A stretch of DNA of 64,000 nucleotides from an uncultured Cohaesibacter sp. (lineage in GTDB: Bacteria > Pseudomonadota > Alphaproteobacteria > Rhizobiales > Cohaesibacteraceae). Shown piece after piece: positions 55,514-64,000 of the stretch. The stretch's first letter is position 1, and every line of letters starts with the position of its first letter. The DNA lies in the NCBI RefSeq assembly GCF_963666525.1, contig NZ_OY762905.1, positions 4,221,001 to 4,285,000 on the forward strand, written 5' to 3'. A program made the translations under genes and the position numbers. The notes beneath the pieces were generated by a model that worked only from the letters and a program-made list of their open reading frames with translations, ran no database searches and was not told where the DNA came from.

Positions 55514-56275
55514 ATGAACAACAGTGTGGAAATATCAAAAGCAAGCAGCTCGAAGGCCGTTGGTGGCCAGCTTGCTGATGAGCTTGCAAAGCTCGTTTTT
55601 GATGGCTCTTTGGCTCCGGGGGATACATTGCCGCCGGAAACCGAACTTGCAACGTCCTACCAGATCAGCCGGGCATCTGTTCGCTCGGCCCTTCAGGTGA
55701 TGGAGACGCTGGGCATTGTTGCGCGTCGGGCAGGGCGTGGAACCACCGTTCAGGAGTTCCGGGAATGGAACTTTCTGGACAGTCAGGTCAGCCGGTGGAT
55801 TGCAGACTATGCCGCGCCGAACCTTGGGGTTCTGCATGACGTGTTCGAATTTCGCTGCACAACCGAACCACTCATCGCATCGCTGGCAGCAAAGCGGGCA
55901 ACCGCGCGTGATCTGCTGGCCATGGAGGATGCCTTCAACATCATGGAGGCAAACTGGGAAAGACGCGCATCATTGGGCGAGCGGGAATGCTTTTCCAATG
56001 CCGACATCGCCTTCCACGAGGCGATCTATCGGGCGACGCACAATCTGGTTTGGGCGCAGATCGTTCATATTTTGCGCCCGGCGATCTTGCTGGTCATCAA
56101 GACCAGTAACGAGACAGCGGAAGAACTTCGCGAGAGTCTGGAGCGCCATCGTCGTTTGATGGAAGCCATCCGGATGCGGGATTCCGATGCTGCGCATGTA
56201 GCCGCAACGCGCATTCTGTCTCAGACAGGCTACGATTTGGGATTTGAGGAAACCCCAGGAGAGAAAGAAACCTAG
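55514..56275 (+). CDS. GntR-family regulator (FadR type) of the galactonate/TRAP operon
   Basis: A 253-residue regulator: winged helix-turn-helix at about residues 15-80 (DGSLAPGDTLPPETELATSY, then SRASVRSALQVMETLGIV) and an FCD ligand domain (about 95-235) with FEFRCTTEPLIASLAAKRA and NADIAFHEAIYRATHN, which include the usual metal-binding Asp and His positions. It heads the cluster encoding a TRAP transporter and D-galactonate enzymes, like DgoR in enterobacteria, so galactonate or its breakdown products are the likely effectors. Confidence 0.88.
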   Translation: MNNSVEISKASSSKAVGGQLADELAKLVFDGSLAPGDTLPPETELATSYQISRASVRSALQVMETLGIVARRAGRGTTVQEFREWNFLDSQVSRWIADYAAPNLGVLHDVFEFRCTTEPLIASLAAKRATARDLLAMEDAFNIMEANWERRASLGERECFSNADIAFHEAIYRATHNLVWAQIVHILRPAILLVIKTSNETAEELRESLERHRRLMEAIRMRDSDAAHVAATRILSQTGYDLGFEETPGEKET

Positions 56276-56370
56276 AGCAAGATTGCTTTGGGGTCCTGGA
56301 GGAGGGCTCAATTCCCGGAGTGTTTTGAAACGCCGGCTTGATTGGCCGGCAATGAGCAAGGAGGACTCAT

Positions 56371-57405
56371 ATGTCTCTGTCAAAACTGCTTCGCGCAAGT
56401 GGGGGATTGATCGTTGGTGCCGCTCTCGGCCTCGTAATGGCTCATCAGGCCATTGCTGCCGAATATGAGTGGACTTTCCAGACTTCGGAAAACACCGGCG
56501 AACCACAGTTCGAGATCAAGAAACTCTGGGCCAGCAACATCGAAAAGATCACTGATGGCCGCGTCAAGATCGAGATCCTGCCAACTGGCGCCGTAGTTCC
56601 CCACAACCAGACCCTTGATGCAGTGCGCTCCGGCATTCTGCAGGGCCATCTCACCGACCCGAGCTATTTCTCTGGTATCGATCCTGCCTTCTCCATGCTC
56701 GGCAACCTGGTTGGCGCATGGGGCGACCCGCTCGAGTTCCTGGAATACATGAAATACGGTGGTGGCGAAGAGCTCTATAACGAGCTGGTCGAGCCTTACA
56801 ACGTTCACCTTATCGGTGCTGCAGCAACCGGTCTGGAAGCCTTCGTGACCAAGAAGCCGATCCGTACCGTTGCCGACCTCAAGGGCCTCAAGGTCCGTGC
56901 TCCTGAAGGCATGGTCTACGAGATCTTCTCCAAGGCTGGTGCTTCACCTGTGAACCTGCCGGGCTCCGAAGTCTACACCGGTCTCGAAAAAGGCGTGATC
57001 GACGCCGCCGACTACACCGTCTTCTCCACCAACCAGGCTCAGGGGCTGCACCAGTTCGCGCGTTATCCGAACTATCCGGGCTTCCACTCCCTGCCAATGG
57101 TTGCCGTTTCCATCAACAAGGAAATCTGGGACGGTCTGCCGGAAGACATCAAGACTGCCATGGAAGTTGCTACCGACGATCTCGCCTATGATCTGGTCTT
57201 CAAGCTGAAGGCTCGCGATCTGGACGCCGTCGCCGAAGCCCGCGCTGATCCGAATATCGAGATCATCGACATGGCTCCGGAAGAACGCAAGAAATTCCGT
57301 AACATCGCCAAGGAAGAATGGGCCAACTGGGCCAAGAAGAACGAGCTGACCCAGAAAGTCTATGACTCGGTCGTTGCCTTCCTGACGAAACGGGACCTGA
57401 TGTAA
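56371..57405 (+). CDS. TRAP transporter substrate-binding protein (DctP family), sugar-acid system
   Basis: A 344-residue receptor with signal peptide about residues 1-29 (ending AIAA). The signature DLKGLKVRAPEGMVYEIF carries the carboxylate-binding Arg; FHSLPMVAVSINKEIWDGLP is the later family block. It starts an operon with DctQ- and DctM-like genes followed directly by dgoD, so D-galactonate or a related sugar acid is the probable ligand (inference). It has a good aaggagg ribosome binding site. Confidence 0.9.
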   Translation: MSLSKLLRASGGLIVGAALGLVMAHQAIAAEYEWTFQTSENTGEPQFEIKKLWASNIEKITDGRVKIEILPTGAVVPHNQTLDAVRSGILQGHLTDPSYFSGIDPAFSMLGNLVGAWGDPLEFLEYMKYGGGEELYNELVEPYNVHLIGAAATGLEAFVTKKPIRTVADLKGLKVRAPEGMVYEIFSKAGASPVNLPGSEVYTGLEKGVIDAADYTVFSTNQAQGLHQFARYPNYPGFHSLPMVAVSINKEIWDGLPEDIKTAMEVATDDLAYDLVFKLKARDLDAVAEARADPNIEIIDMAPEERKKFRNIAKEEWANWAKKNELTQKVYDSVVAFLTKRDLM

Positions 57406-57416
57406 TAGACCCCGAT

Positions 57417-57441
57417 GTCCGGCGGGGTTCTCCCGCCGGAC
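57417..57441 (+). other. Stem-loop after the sugar-acid dctP gene
   Basis: A perfect 10-bp stem (gtccggcggg at 57417-57426, cccgccggac at 57432-57441) with a 5-nt loop, 11 bp after the stop codon. Comparable in place to the hairpin in the other TRAP operon; likely stabilises or trims the receptor mRNA. Confidence 0.65.
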
Positions 57442-57461
57442 GATTGCTCGATTTCTGGTGT

Positions 57462-57474
57462 CACGTCTGACGTG
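57462..57474. promoter_or_regulatory. 13-bp palindrome in the dctP-dctQ gap
   Basis: CACGTCTGACGTG is a perfect 6+1+6 palindrome. Its core GTCTGAC is the same as in the middle site before the GntR gene, which suggests a further GntR binding site inside the operon. Confidence 0.4.
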
Positions 57475-57520
57475 TCTCGAGCAGATGCGTCGCATGGCCG
57501 ATCCTGCGAAAGTTTCTCAA

Positions 57521-58099
57521 ATGTCAATTGAATCAAACACTCCCGCTACGGCAGAGCCGGTTGGCGTGGATGGGGAGATCCGCACGCCGCTCGATGCTGC
57601 CATCGACTGGTGCGGGCGCGGCCTGGCCTGGCTGGTTTTTCTGGCCATGGTCATCAGCGTCACCGAAGTTATCAGCCGGTATGTCTTCGATAGCCCCACC
57701 TCATGGGTACACGAGACCACGGTCTTCATGATCGCGATCATCTTTGCCCTGGGCGGCCCGATCGCCCTTGCGCGTGACAAGCACATCCGTGTGCGCATTC
57801 TCTACGATACGGTGTCCGAAAAGGCCCGCAAGAGGCTTGATGTCTTCAACAGCATCATCACTTTCCTCTTCTCCATCGCCATGTCCTACGCCGCCTTTGT
57901 CCTTTTCTGGCGCGCTTCGCACAACCCGTCCGGTGCTTGGCAGATGGAACGGTCCGGCACCAGTTGGAACCCGCCGTTCCCGGCGCTGACCAAGGGCATC
58001 ATCCTCATGGCTCTGGCCATCATGACGGTGCAGTCCATCCTGCATGTCATCAAGGCAATCCGCGCAGTCAACGAAAACAATAAGAATGAGGAGAGCTGA
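57521..58099 (+). CDS. TRAP transporter small permease (DctQ family), sugar-acid system
   Basis: Small TRAP membrane subunit, about 192 residues with four hydrophobic segments and the block DSPTSWVHETTVFMIAIIFAL, which has the DctQ W-x-x-E pattern. Start choice is uncertain: I use ATG 57521 (gaaag upstream), but ATG codons at 57485 and 57494 are in frame. It lies just upstream of the large permease. Confidence 0.85.
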   Translation: MSIESNTPATAEPVGVDGEIRTPLDAAIDWCGRGLAWLVFLAMVISVTEVISRYVFDSPTSWVHETTVFMIAIIFALGGPIALARDKHIRVRILYDTVSEKARKRLDVFNSIITFLFSIAMSYAAFVLFWRASHNPSGAWQMERSGTSWNPPFPALTKGIILMALAIMTVQSILHVIKAIRAVNENNKNEES

Positions 58100-58101
58100 T
58101 C

Positions 58102-59430
58102 ATGGGTGGTCTTGGCCTGCAAGCCCTGGGCATTGAATGGGGCACATATGTTCTTGTCGGTAGTATCTTCCTTCTGCTGCTCACCGGCCTTCCTCTCGCA
58201 TTCGTCACCGGCCTTGTCGCTCTGGTCTTCACCGTCGGCTGGTTCGGTCCCAACGCAATTCCTCTCGTCATCAGCCGCGTCTATGGCTTTGTCACGGAAT
58301 ATTCCCTCGTCGCGGTGCCGATGTTCGTCTTCATGGCGTCATTGTTAGACCGATCGGGAATAGCCAAGGATCTGTTCTCGGGCATGAGAGTGCTCGCAGG
58401 GCGTCTTCCGGGCGGTGTTGCCATCCAGACCCTGATCGTGTCGGTCTTTCTGGCTGCCATGTCCGGCATCATTGGTGGCGAGATTGTTCTTCTGGGTATC
58501 CTTGCCCTGCCACAGATGCTGCGCCTGGGCTATGATCGCAAGATCGCCATCGGTGTGGTCTGCGGTGGTGGCTCGCTGGGCACCATGATCCCGCCGTCCA
58601 TCGTGCTGATCATCTATGGTCTCATCGCGTCTGTTTCCATCGCCGACCTGTTCACGGCCGCCATCATTCCGGGTGTCATGCTTGCCGGTCTCTATATGGC
58701 CTACGTGCTTGGGCGCTGCCTGCTCAATCCCGAACTGGCTCCTCCGATGGCCCCGATGCCTCCCGAAGAGCGCAAGGTCGCCCGCCGTCAGGCCATCAAG
58801 TCGATCCTGCTGCCCGCTGCCATCGCCTTCATGGTGCTCGGAACCATCTACGCCGGTATCGCTTCTGTTACGGAAGCCGCTGCCATGGGTGTGTTCGGTG
58901 TGCTCGCTGCAACGGCTCTTCGCCGCGAACTCGACTTCAAGCTCATCCATCAGAGCGTCATGCAGACCATGACCACCTGCGGCATGATCGTCTGGATCGG
59001 TGTTGGTGCGGCCACGCTGGTTGGTGTCTACAACCTGATGGGCGGTAACCGCTTCGTCTCCAACACCATCCTCGGTCTGGATGCGGCACCGGTCGTGATC
59101 ATTCTGGTCATGATGCTCATCCTGCTCGTCCTGGGCCTGTTCCTCGACTGGATTGGCATTGCGATGCTGACCCTGCCGATCTTCGTGCCGATCATCATTC
59201 AGCTTGGCTATGACCCGATCTGGTTTGGTGTGCTGTTCGCGATCAACATGCAGGTTTCCTTCCTCAGCCCGCCGTTTGGTCCTGCGGCCTTCTATCTGAA
59301 GGGTGTGGCGCCGCCGGAAATCTCACTGGGCGATATCTTCGCCTCCCTGTGGCCATTCATCCTCATGCAGTTGACGGTTCTGGCCATCATGCTCTCCTTC
59401 CCGAACCTCGTGTTGTGGATGGTGAACTAA
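58102..59430 (+). CDS. TRAP transporter large permease (DctM family), sugar-acid system
   Basis: A 442-residue permease with about 12 hydrophobic segments. DctM blocks: LLLTGLPLAFVTGLVAL near residue 21, MSGIIGGEIVLLGILALP near 117, GSLGTMIPPSIVLIIYGL near 156 and FLSPPFGPAAFYLKGVAPP near 390. A gaggagag ribosome binding site lies upstream of the ATG, two bases after dctQ. It imports the ligand delivered by the receptor, probably a sugar acid. Confidence 0.92.
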   Translation: MGGLGLQALGIEWGTYVLVGSIFLLLLTGLPLAFVTGLVALVFTVGWFGPNAIPLVISRVYGFVTEYSLVAVPMFVFMASLLDRSGIAKDLFSGMRVLAGRLPGGVAIQTLIVSVFLAAMSGIIGGEIVLLGILALPQMLRLGYDRKIAIGVVCGGGSLGTMIPPSIVLIIYGLIASVSIADLFTAAIIPGVMLAGLYMAYVLGRCLLNPELAPPMAPMPPEERKVARRQAIKSILLPAAIAFMVLGTIYAGIASVTEAAAMGVFGVLAATALRRELDFKLIHQSVMQTMTTCGMIVWIGVGAATLVGVYNLMGGNRFVSNTILGLDAAPVVIILVMMLILLVLGLFLDWIGIAMLTLPIFVPIIIQLGYDPIWFGVLFAINMQVSFLSPPFGPAAFYLKGVAPPEISLGDIFASLWPFILMQLTVLAIMLSFPNLVLWMVN

Positions 59431-59516
59431 CAGACTGAAGCATCACCGGTCCGGCACCGCACATTGTGAGCCAACCGCCGGACCGGCTCCGAACTCTCCC
59501 AAAGGCGGATGATGAA

Positions 59517-60665
59517 ATGAAAATCACGAATGTAAAAACATGGCTGGTGCCTCCCCGCTGGATGTTTGTAAAAATCGAAACGGATGAAGGTGTCAGCGGC
59601 TGGGGCGAGCCCGTCATCGAGGGTCGTGCCCGCACGGTTCAGGCCGCAGTCGAGGAGATGGCCGAAGAACTGATCGGTCGCGATCCCCGCCACATCCAGG
59701 ATATCTGGCAGATGCTGTACCGGACCGGCTTCTATCGCGGCGGCCCGATCCTCATGTCCGCCATCGCCGGCATCGATCAGGCTCTGTGGGACATCAAGGG
59801 CAAGGCTCTGGGCGTTCCTGTGCATGAACTGCTCGGTGGCAAACTGCGCGACAAGATGCGCATGTATTGCTGGATCGGCGGAGACCGCCCCAATGATGTT
59901 GGCCGTCAGGCCAAGGAAGTGGTTGCCAGCGGCTTTACCGCCTTCAAGATGAATGGCACGCCGGAAATGGCCTTCGTTGACAGCCATGCCAAGATCGATG
60001 ATGCCGTTGCGCGCGTTGCTGAAGCGCGTCAGGCTGTTGGCCCGGATGTGGGCATTGCCATCGACTTCCACGGTCGCGTCCATCGCCCGATGGCCAAGGC
60101 CCTGTTGCGCGAACTGGAACAGTATCACCCGATGTTCGTTGAAGAGCCGGTGCTGACCGAGCATCTGTCCTGCCTCAAGGAAATCGGCGGCGGGCTTGGC
60201 TATCCGATCGCCTCTGGCGAACGCATCTTCTCCCGTTACGGCTTCCGCGACGTGTTGGAACAGCGCATGGTCGACATCATCCAGCCGGATCTCAGCCACT
60301 GCGGCGGCATCACCGAGGTGTTCAAGGTCGCAGCCATGGCCGAAGCCTATGACGTTGCCATTGCACCGCATTGCCCGCTTGGCCCGTGCACCCTGGCCGC
60401 GTCCCTGCATCTGGACTTTGTGTCCTACAATGCCTTCATTCAGGAACAGTCCATGGGCATCCACTACAACGTCGGCAACGACGTGCTCGACTACATGGTG
60501 GATCCGAGCCCGTTGACCATTGTCGATGGCTATGTCCATGCGCTGACCGGCCCGGGACTTGGTGTCGAGATCAATGAGGAATTTGTCATTGAGCGCTCCA
60601 AGGAAGGACACAACTGGCACAACCCGATCTGGCGTCATGAAGACGGGAGTGTGGCAGAATGGTAA
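59517..60665 (+). CDS. dgoD: D-galactonate dehydratase
   Basis: Enolase-superfamily enzyme of 382 residues, the same length as E. coli DgoD, that converts D-galactonate to 2-keto-3-deoxygalactonate. It matches DgoD closely: [21 protein letters not shown] at the N terminus (two adjoining blocks), [20 protein letters not shown], the metal ligands in DFHGRV, EEPVL and SGERIFSR, and the catalytic His in APHCPLGP. The C terminus ends [11 protein letters not shown] as in DgoD. It overlaps the next gene. Confidence 0.94.
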   Translation: MKITNVKTWLVPPRWMFVKIETDEGVSGWGEPVIEGRARTVQAAVEEMAEELIGRDPRHIQDIWQMLYRTGFYRGGPILMSAIAGIDQALWDIKGKALGVPVHELLGGKLRDKMRMYCWIGGDRPNDVGRQAKEVVASGFTAFKMNGTPEMAFVDSHAKIDDAVARVAEARQAVGPDVGIAIDFHGRVHRPMAKALLRELEQYHPMFVEEPVLTEHLSCLKEIGGGLGYPIASGERIFSRYGFRDVLEQRMVDIIQPDLSHCGGITEVFKVAAMAEAYDVAIAPHCPLGPCTLAASLHLDFVSYNAFIQEQSMGIHYNVGNDVLDYMVDPSPLTIVDGYVHALTGPGLGVEINEEFVIERSKEGHNWHNPIWRHEDGSVAEW

Positions 60666-61300
60666 GCGCTTTCAAGGACGCGTTCGAGATCGCCTTTGCC
60701 AGGATGCCCCTTGTGGCCATCCTGCGCGGCGTCCCGGCCGAGCGTGCCAAAACCCTCCTCGGCATTCTTGTCGAGGAAGGGTTCACCCTCATCGAAGTGC
60801 CGCTGACCTCCCCGGATGCCACTGATGCCATCCGGGAAATGGTCGAAGTCGCCCCAGAAGGAATCATGATCGGTGCCGGAACGGTGCTGAGCCCTGAGGA
60901 CACTGAAGCTGTTCATGATGCCGGAGCGCAATTCATTGTAACGCCCAATACCGATCCGGACGTCATCCGCAAGGCAAACGAGCTTGGCATGCCGTCCTGC
61001 ATCGGCTGTCTGACACCGACCGAAGCCCTGTTGGCAACCCGTTCGGGCGCAACCGTGCTCAAATTCTTCCCCGCAGCGCGGTTTGGCGGTCAGTATATCA
61101 AGGACGTCAAAGTCGTCCTGCCACCTGCCATGCGCGTTCTTGCTGTCGGTGGGGTCGGTCCTGATCAGTTTGAGGAATATGTGGCTGCAGGCGCAGCCGG
61201 CTTCGGCATCGGGTCCGATCTGTGGAAGCCGGGTCGATCTGACGAAGAGGTCAGAAGCGCGGCCCGTGCTCTGGTAAGCCAGTGGAAGGGCATGAAATGA
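60659..61300 (+). CDS. dgoA: 2-dehydro-3-deoxy-6-phosphogalactonate aldolase
   Basis: KDPGal aldolase of 213 residues: cleaves 2-keto-3-deoxy-6-phosphogalactonate to pyruvate and glyceraldehyde-3-phosphate. Blocks: PLVAILRGV at the start, the [10 protein letters not shown] pocket near 80, and the Schiff-base Lys in ATVLKFFPA near 127. It overlaps dgoD by seven bases and dgoK by four, which indicates tight coupling. The gene order D-A-K differs from the E. coli dgoRKADT order. Confidence 0.93.
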   Translation: MVSAFKDAFEIAFARMPLVAILRGVPAERAKTLLGILVEEGFTLIEVPLTSPDATDAIREMVEVAPEGIMIGAGTVLSPEDTEAVHDAGAQFIVTPNTDPDVIRKANELGMPSCIGCLTPTEALLATRSGATVLKFFPAARFGGQYIKDVKVVLPPAMRVLAVGGVGPDQFEEYVAAGAAGFGIGSDLWKPGRSDEEVRSAARALVSQWKGMK

Positions 61301-62220
61301 CCAACAAGCTGATCATTGTCGACTGGGGAACGACTTCCTTCAGGGCGTGGCTGCTGGAAGCGGATACAGGCACCATTGTTGCTGAAATCACCGAAGGCAA
61401 GGGCATGCGGGCGCTGCAGCGCAGCGAATTCGCCGACTATGCCAGAAGCCAGCTCGATGGCTGGCGCGCTGACAGTGGCGAAACCGTTCCGGTTTATCTG
61501 GCCGGTATGGTCGGAGCGCCACAGGGTTGGCAACAGGCCCCGCAACCGCCGCTGCCGATGCGAGGCGAGGAACTCGTCCGCGATATCGTGCCGGTTGCCG
61601 ATATGGCCGATACCTACATCATCCCCGGCGTTCGCCAATCCGGTGCGCCTCAGGATGCCGACGTCATTCGCGGTGAGGAAGTACAGATCTTCGGTGCCTT
61701 GGCCAGCCTTGGCCTTGAGAGCGGACTGGTCTGCCTGCCCGGAACCCACAGCAAATGGTGCGAAGTGCAGGACGGCGTCTTCACCCGGTTCCACACGTCG
61801 ATGACAGGGGAAGTTTACGAGGTGATGAGCAAACACTCGATCCTCGGCCTGATGGCTGACCCGTCTGCGGAATTCGACTCGGATGGCTTTGAAAAAGGCC
61901 TGGGGCAGATCGAAGGTGAAGGGGGGCTGCTCAACCACCTGTTCAAGGCGCGGGCGCGGGTGCTCTATGGCGACCTTGAACAGTCCCAGACCGCCAGTTT
62001 CCTGTCCGGCATGCTCATTGGCTCGGAAATCCGGGCGATGCGCGCCATTTATGAATGCGAAGGCAGAGAAATTCTGCTTGTTTGTGCCGACCGGCTAGCA
62101 AAGCCATACAGCCATGCGCTGAGCCATTTGGGCTTGTCCAGCCGACACATATCCTCCAAGGATGCAACGCTCGCCGGGGTTCGCGCTCTGGCAGCCCTGC
62201 ATGGCGTAAACAGCAAATAA
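61297..62220 (+). CDS. dgoK: 2-dehydro-3-deoxygalactonokinase
   Basis: A 307-residue kinase of the DgoK family that phosphorylates 2-keto-3-deoxygalactonate before aldol cleavage. Blocks: IVDWGTTSFRAWLLE at the start (ATP-binding), PGTHSKWCEV near 155 and FLSGMLIGSEIRA near 236. The ATGA overlap with dgoA fixes the start. Together with dgoD and dgoA it completes the De Ley-Doudoroff pathway. Confidence 0.93.
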   Translation: MTNKLIIVDWGTTSFRAWLLEADTGTIVAEITEGKGMRALQRSEFADYARSQLDGWRADSGETVPVYLAGMVGAPQGWQQAPQPPLPMRGEELVRDIVPVADMADTYIIPGVRQSGAPQDADVIRGEEVQIFGALASLGLESGLVCLPGTHSKWCEVQDGVFTRFHTSMTGEVYEVMSKHSILGLMADPSAEFDSDGFEKGLGQIEGEGGLLNHLFKARARVLYGDLEQSQTASFLSGMLIGSEIRAMRAIYECEGREILLVCADRLAKPYSHALSHLGLSSRHISSKDATLAGVRALAALHGVNSK

Positions 62221-62232
62221 AGGTGAAATTCG

Positions 62233-63630
62233 ATGCAAACCCGCACACTCGCAGACATTGCCATTATCGGACTCGGTGTCATGGGGCGCAATCTCGCGCT
62301 CAACTTCGCTGACCACGGGTTCTCCGTTTCCGCTTACGATGCCTTCCCCGAGGCATTGGAAGGGGCGCGTGAGGCGCTGGGTGCGAGTGTCGGGCTGCAC
62401 GACAGCCTTGAAGGTCTTGTGGCTTCTCTGAAGAAACCGGCGCGGATCCTGATGATGATCAAGGCCGGAGAGCCGGTGGACGAGATGATCGCCCGCCTGT
62501 CTCCTCTGCTGTCCGCAGGGGATATCGTGATGGATGGGGGCAACTCCTTTTATAGGGATACGGAGCGACGAGCCGCGCTACTCGAAGCCAGAGATCTTGT
62601 CTTCGTGGGTCTGGGGGTCTCCGGAGGAGAAACCGGCGCGCGCTTTGGACCAGCTCTTATGGCTGGAGGCGATAGCGAGGCGCTGGCCCATGTTGATGAC
62701 CTGTTCTCGGCCATTGCGGCCAAGGCCCCCGATGGCGGAGCCTGCTATGCCGCCCATGGCGCAGGGGGAGCGGGGCATTTCGTCAAGACCGTGCACAACG
62801 GCATCGAATATGCCCAGATGCAGATTCTGGCGGAAGCCTATCTGCTGCTGTCTGGGCCTGCAGGGCGCGACCACGGACAAATTTCCTCCCTCTTCTCCAG
62901 GTGGAACCGTGGCCCTGCAGCCTCTTATCTGCTCGAGATTTCCTCTGCCATTGCCAATACCATCGACCCGGAAACGGATCGCCCGATCCTTGAAATCATC
63001 AAGGACGCAGCCGGGCACAAGGGGACCGGTCGCTGGACGACTGAAGCCGGGCTTGAATTTGGCGTAGCCATCCCCACGATCGCTGCAGCCTTTCTGGCTC
63101 GGGCGCTTTCGGGCCGTGAGCGCCTCGCGCTTGAAAAGCGTCTGTCTCCGACCAGGGGAGCGAATGGCGAAGCCATGGCCGAACAGATCGGGGCAGCGCT
63201 GCCCGCAGCGATGCTGGCCTGCTATGTTCAGGGGCTAGAGCTGATTGCGGCTGCTGCCAAGGCCAATGGCTGGAATACAGAACTGTCGGCCGTCGCCCGT
63301 GGCTGGCGTGCAGGCTGCATCATCCGCTCTGTCATGCTGGACCCGATCGCCTCCATGCCACAGGACACAGACATGCTCGCAACCCCGTTTGCTGCTGGCA
63401 TTCTGGATTCCTCCGAAACGGCGATGCGGGCTGTCGCAGCAATCGCTGCTGCTACGGGAACGCCGGTTCCCTGCTTCTATTCAGCCCTGTCATGGCTTGA
63501 TGGTCGCCGCAGCCAGTGCGTCGGCGCCAATCTCATCCAGGGACAGCGCGACTATTTCGGTGCCCACACCTTCGAGCGCACCGATCGTTCCGGGCATTTT
63601 CACTTCGACTGGAACGCGACGCCGGAATGA
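62233..63630 (+). CDS. gnd: 6-phosphogluconate dehydrogenase, decarboxylating
   Basis: A 465-residue NADP-dependent enzyme of the oxidative pentose phosphate pathway: 6-phosphogluconate to ribulose-5-phosphate and CO2. Motifs: GLGVMGRNLALN (nucleotide binding, 12-23), DGGNSFYRDTERR, FVGLGVSGGETGARFGPALM and the catalytic GAGHFVKTVHNGIEYAQMQ. It starts 12 bp after dgoK and precedes a gluconokinase gene, so the operon joins galactonate and gluconate use. Confidence 0.93.
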   Translation: MQTRTLADIAIIGLGVMGRNLALNFADHGFSVSAYDAFPEALEGAREALGASVGLHDSLEGLVASLKKPARILMMIKAGEPVDEMIARLSPLLSAGDIVMDGGNSFYRDTERRAALLEARDLVFVGLGVSGGETGARFGPALMAGGDSEALAHVDDLFSAIAAKAPDGGACYAAHGAGGAGHFVKTVHNGIEYAQMQILAEAYLLLSGPAGRDHGQISSLFSRWNRGPAASYLLEISSAIANTIDPETDRPILEIIKDAAGHKGTGRWTTEAGLEFGVAIPTIAAAFLARALSGRERLALEKRLSPTRGANGEAMAEQIGAALPAAMLACYVQGLELIAAAAKANGWNTELSAVARGWRAGCIIRSVMLDPIASMPQDTDMLATPFAAGILDSSETAMRAVAAIAAATGTPVPCFYSALSWLDGRRSQCVGANLIQGQRDYFGAHTFERTDRSGHFHFDWNATPE

Positions 63631-63734
63631 TCTGAATGCGTGAGCGACCGGAAGCCAAAACCAAACAAGAAAAACAATAGGAAGAGACGCCTGTCGTCTG
63701 CAACGCAACGAAACGAGACTGTGAGGCCAGAGAA

Positions 63735-64000
63735 ATGATTATCGTGGTCATGGGAATTTCCGGAAGCGGAAAATCGACACTTGGACAGCTGCTGGCTGAC
63801 CATCTGAATGTTCCGTTTGAAGAGGGCGATGCCTATCATTCAGAGGCGAATGTCAAGAAGATGGCCGCCGGAATCCCGCTGACGGACGATGATCGCAAGC
63901 CTTGGCTGGAAACCCTGGCCTCCGCCATGCGCCAATGGGATGCCAACGGCGAGACGCGGGTACTCAGCTGTTCGTCCTTGCGCAAATCCTACCGGGACAT
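63735..64000 (+). CDS. gntK: Gluconokinase (partial, runs off right edge)
   Basis: The first 88 codons are visible. They show the gluconokinase P-loop MGISGSGKST (residues 6-15), the substrate block FEEGDAYHSEANVKKMAAG, the LTDDDRKPWL motif and the beginning of the SCSSLRKSYRD block. The enzyme phosphorylates D-gluconate to 6-phosphogluconate, the substrate of the preceding gnd product. The ATG follows gnd by 104 bp; a purine-rich ccagagaa precedes it. Confidence 0.92.
   Translation, partial: MIIVVMGISGSGKSTLGQLLADHLNVPFEEGDAYHSEANVKKMAAGIPLTDDDRKPWLETLASAMRQWDANGETRVLSCSSLRKSYRD

Noticed and set aside
1..64000. CRISPR arrays, transposases, integrases, tRNA or rRNA genes
   Set aside because: I saw no regularly spaced long direct repeats, no mobile-element proteins among the frames, and no recognisable tRNA or rRNA sequence.

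Overview
The window looks like chromosomal DNA of a GC-rich, metabolically versatile alphaproteobacterium. The evidence is the overall base composition, the many high-affinity uptake systems (ABC, TRAP and tripartite tricarboxylate or TTT), TctDE-like regulators, and a TamA/TamB pair. A marine or soil Hyphomicrobiales member such as a Cohaesibacter relative is a guess from gene content, not a determination. I see no phage, insertion sequence, tRNA, rRNA or CRISPR array. Coding density is high, with one AT-rich gap of about 1 kb (48000-49069).

Layout. 1-604: end of a sugar ABC binding protein. 1049-9963: a TTT transporter (tctC-tctB-tctA) followed by citC-citD-citE-citF-citG-citX, i.e. tricarboxylate (probably citrate) uptake plus citrate lyase with all its maturation enzymes. 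10176-10769: a small serine hydrolase. 10903-14111 (minus): a TctD/TctE-like two-component system with a co-transcribed periplasmic binding protein, probably the sensor for the citrate region. 14530-17784: an ammonium transporter fused to PAS, GGDEF and EAL domains. 17842-23874 (minus): tamB and tamA. 24311-34892: a LysR regulator and an unusual ribose-type ABC importer operon. One permease of that operon carries a C-terminal strictosidine-synthase/SMP-30-like beta-propeller; a second, degenerate propeller protein, a class IV aminotransferase, an AhpD/CMD-like protein and a quinone-oxidoreductase-like enzyme follow. 35038-39725 (minus): a polar amino acid ABC importer with an AbgB-like M20 amidohydrolase, divergent from a GntR regulator. 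40753-47999 (minus): a DHDPS-family lyase, a TRAP transporter and a large FAD/Fe-S dehydrogenase. 49070-53986: an IclR regulator and a second TTT system with two binding proteins. 54195-55112: a ribokinase-like kinase. 55514-64000: a GntR regulator, a TRAP transporter, dgoD-dgoA-dgoK (D-galactonate catabolism), gnd and the start of a gluconokinase gene.

Most units follow one scheme: a local regulator next to an importer and the catabolic enzymes for its substrate. Two regulator-operator pairs can be read from the DNA. A 16-bp motif occurs three times around the IclR gene (48118, 48544, 49890), upstream of both flanking transporter operons. Three TGTCTGACA-like sites spaced exactly 22 bp apart precede the GntR gene at 55514. 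Several transport operons carry a stem-loop directly after the binding-protein gene, which would favour excess binding protein over permease.

The strongest candidates for unusual biology are the permease/beta-propeller fusion operon (25560-34892), the Amt-PAS-GGDEF-EAL protein, and the shared IclR operator set.
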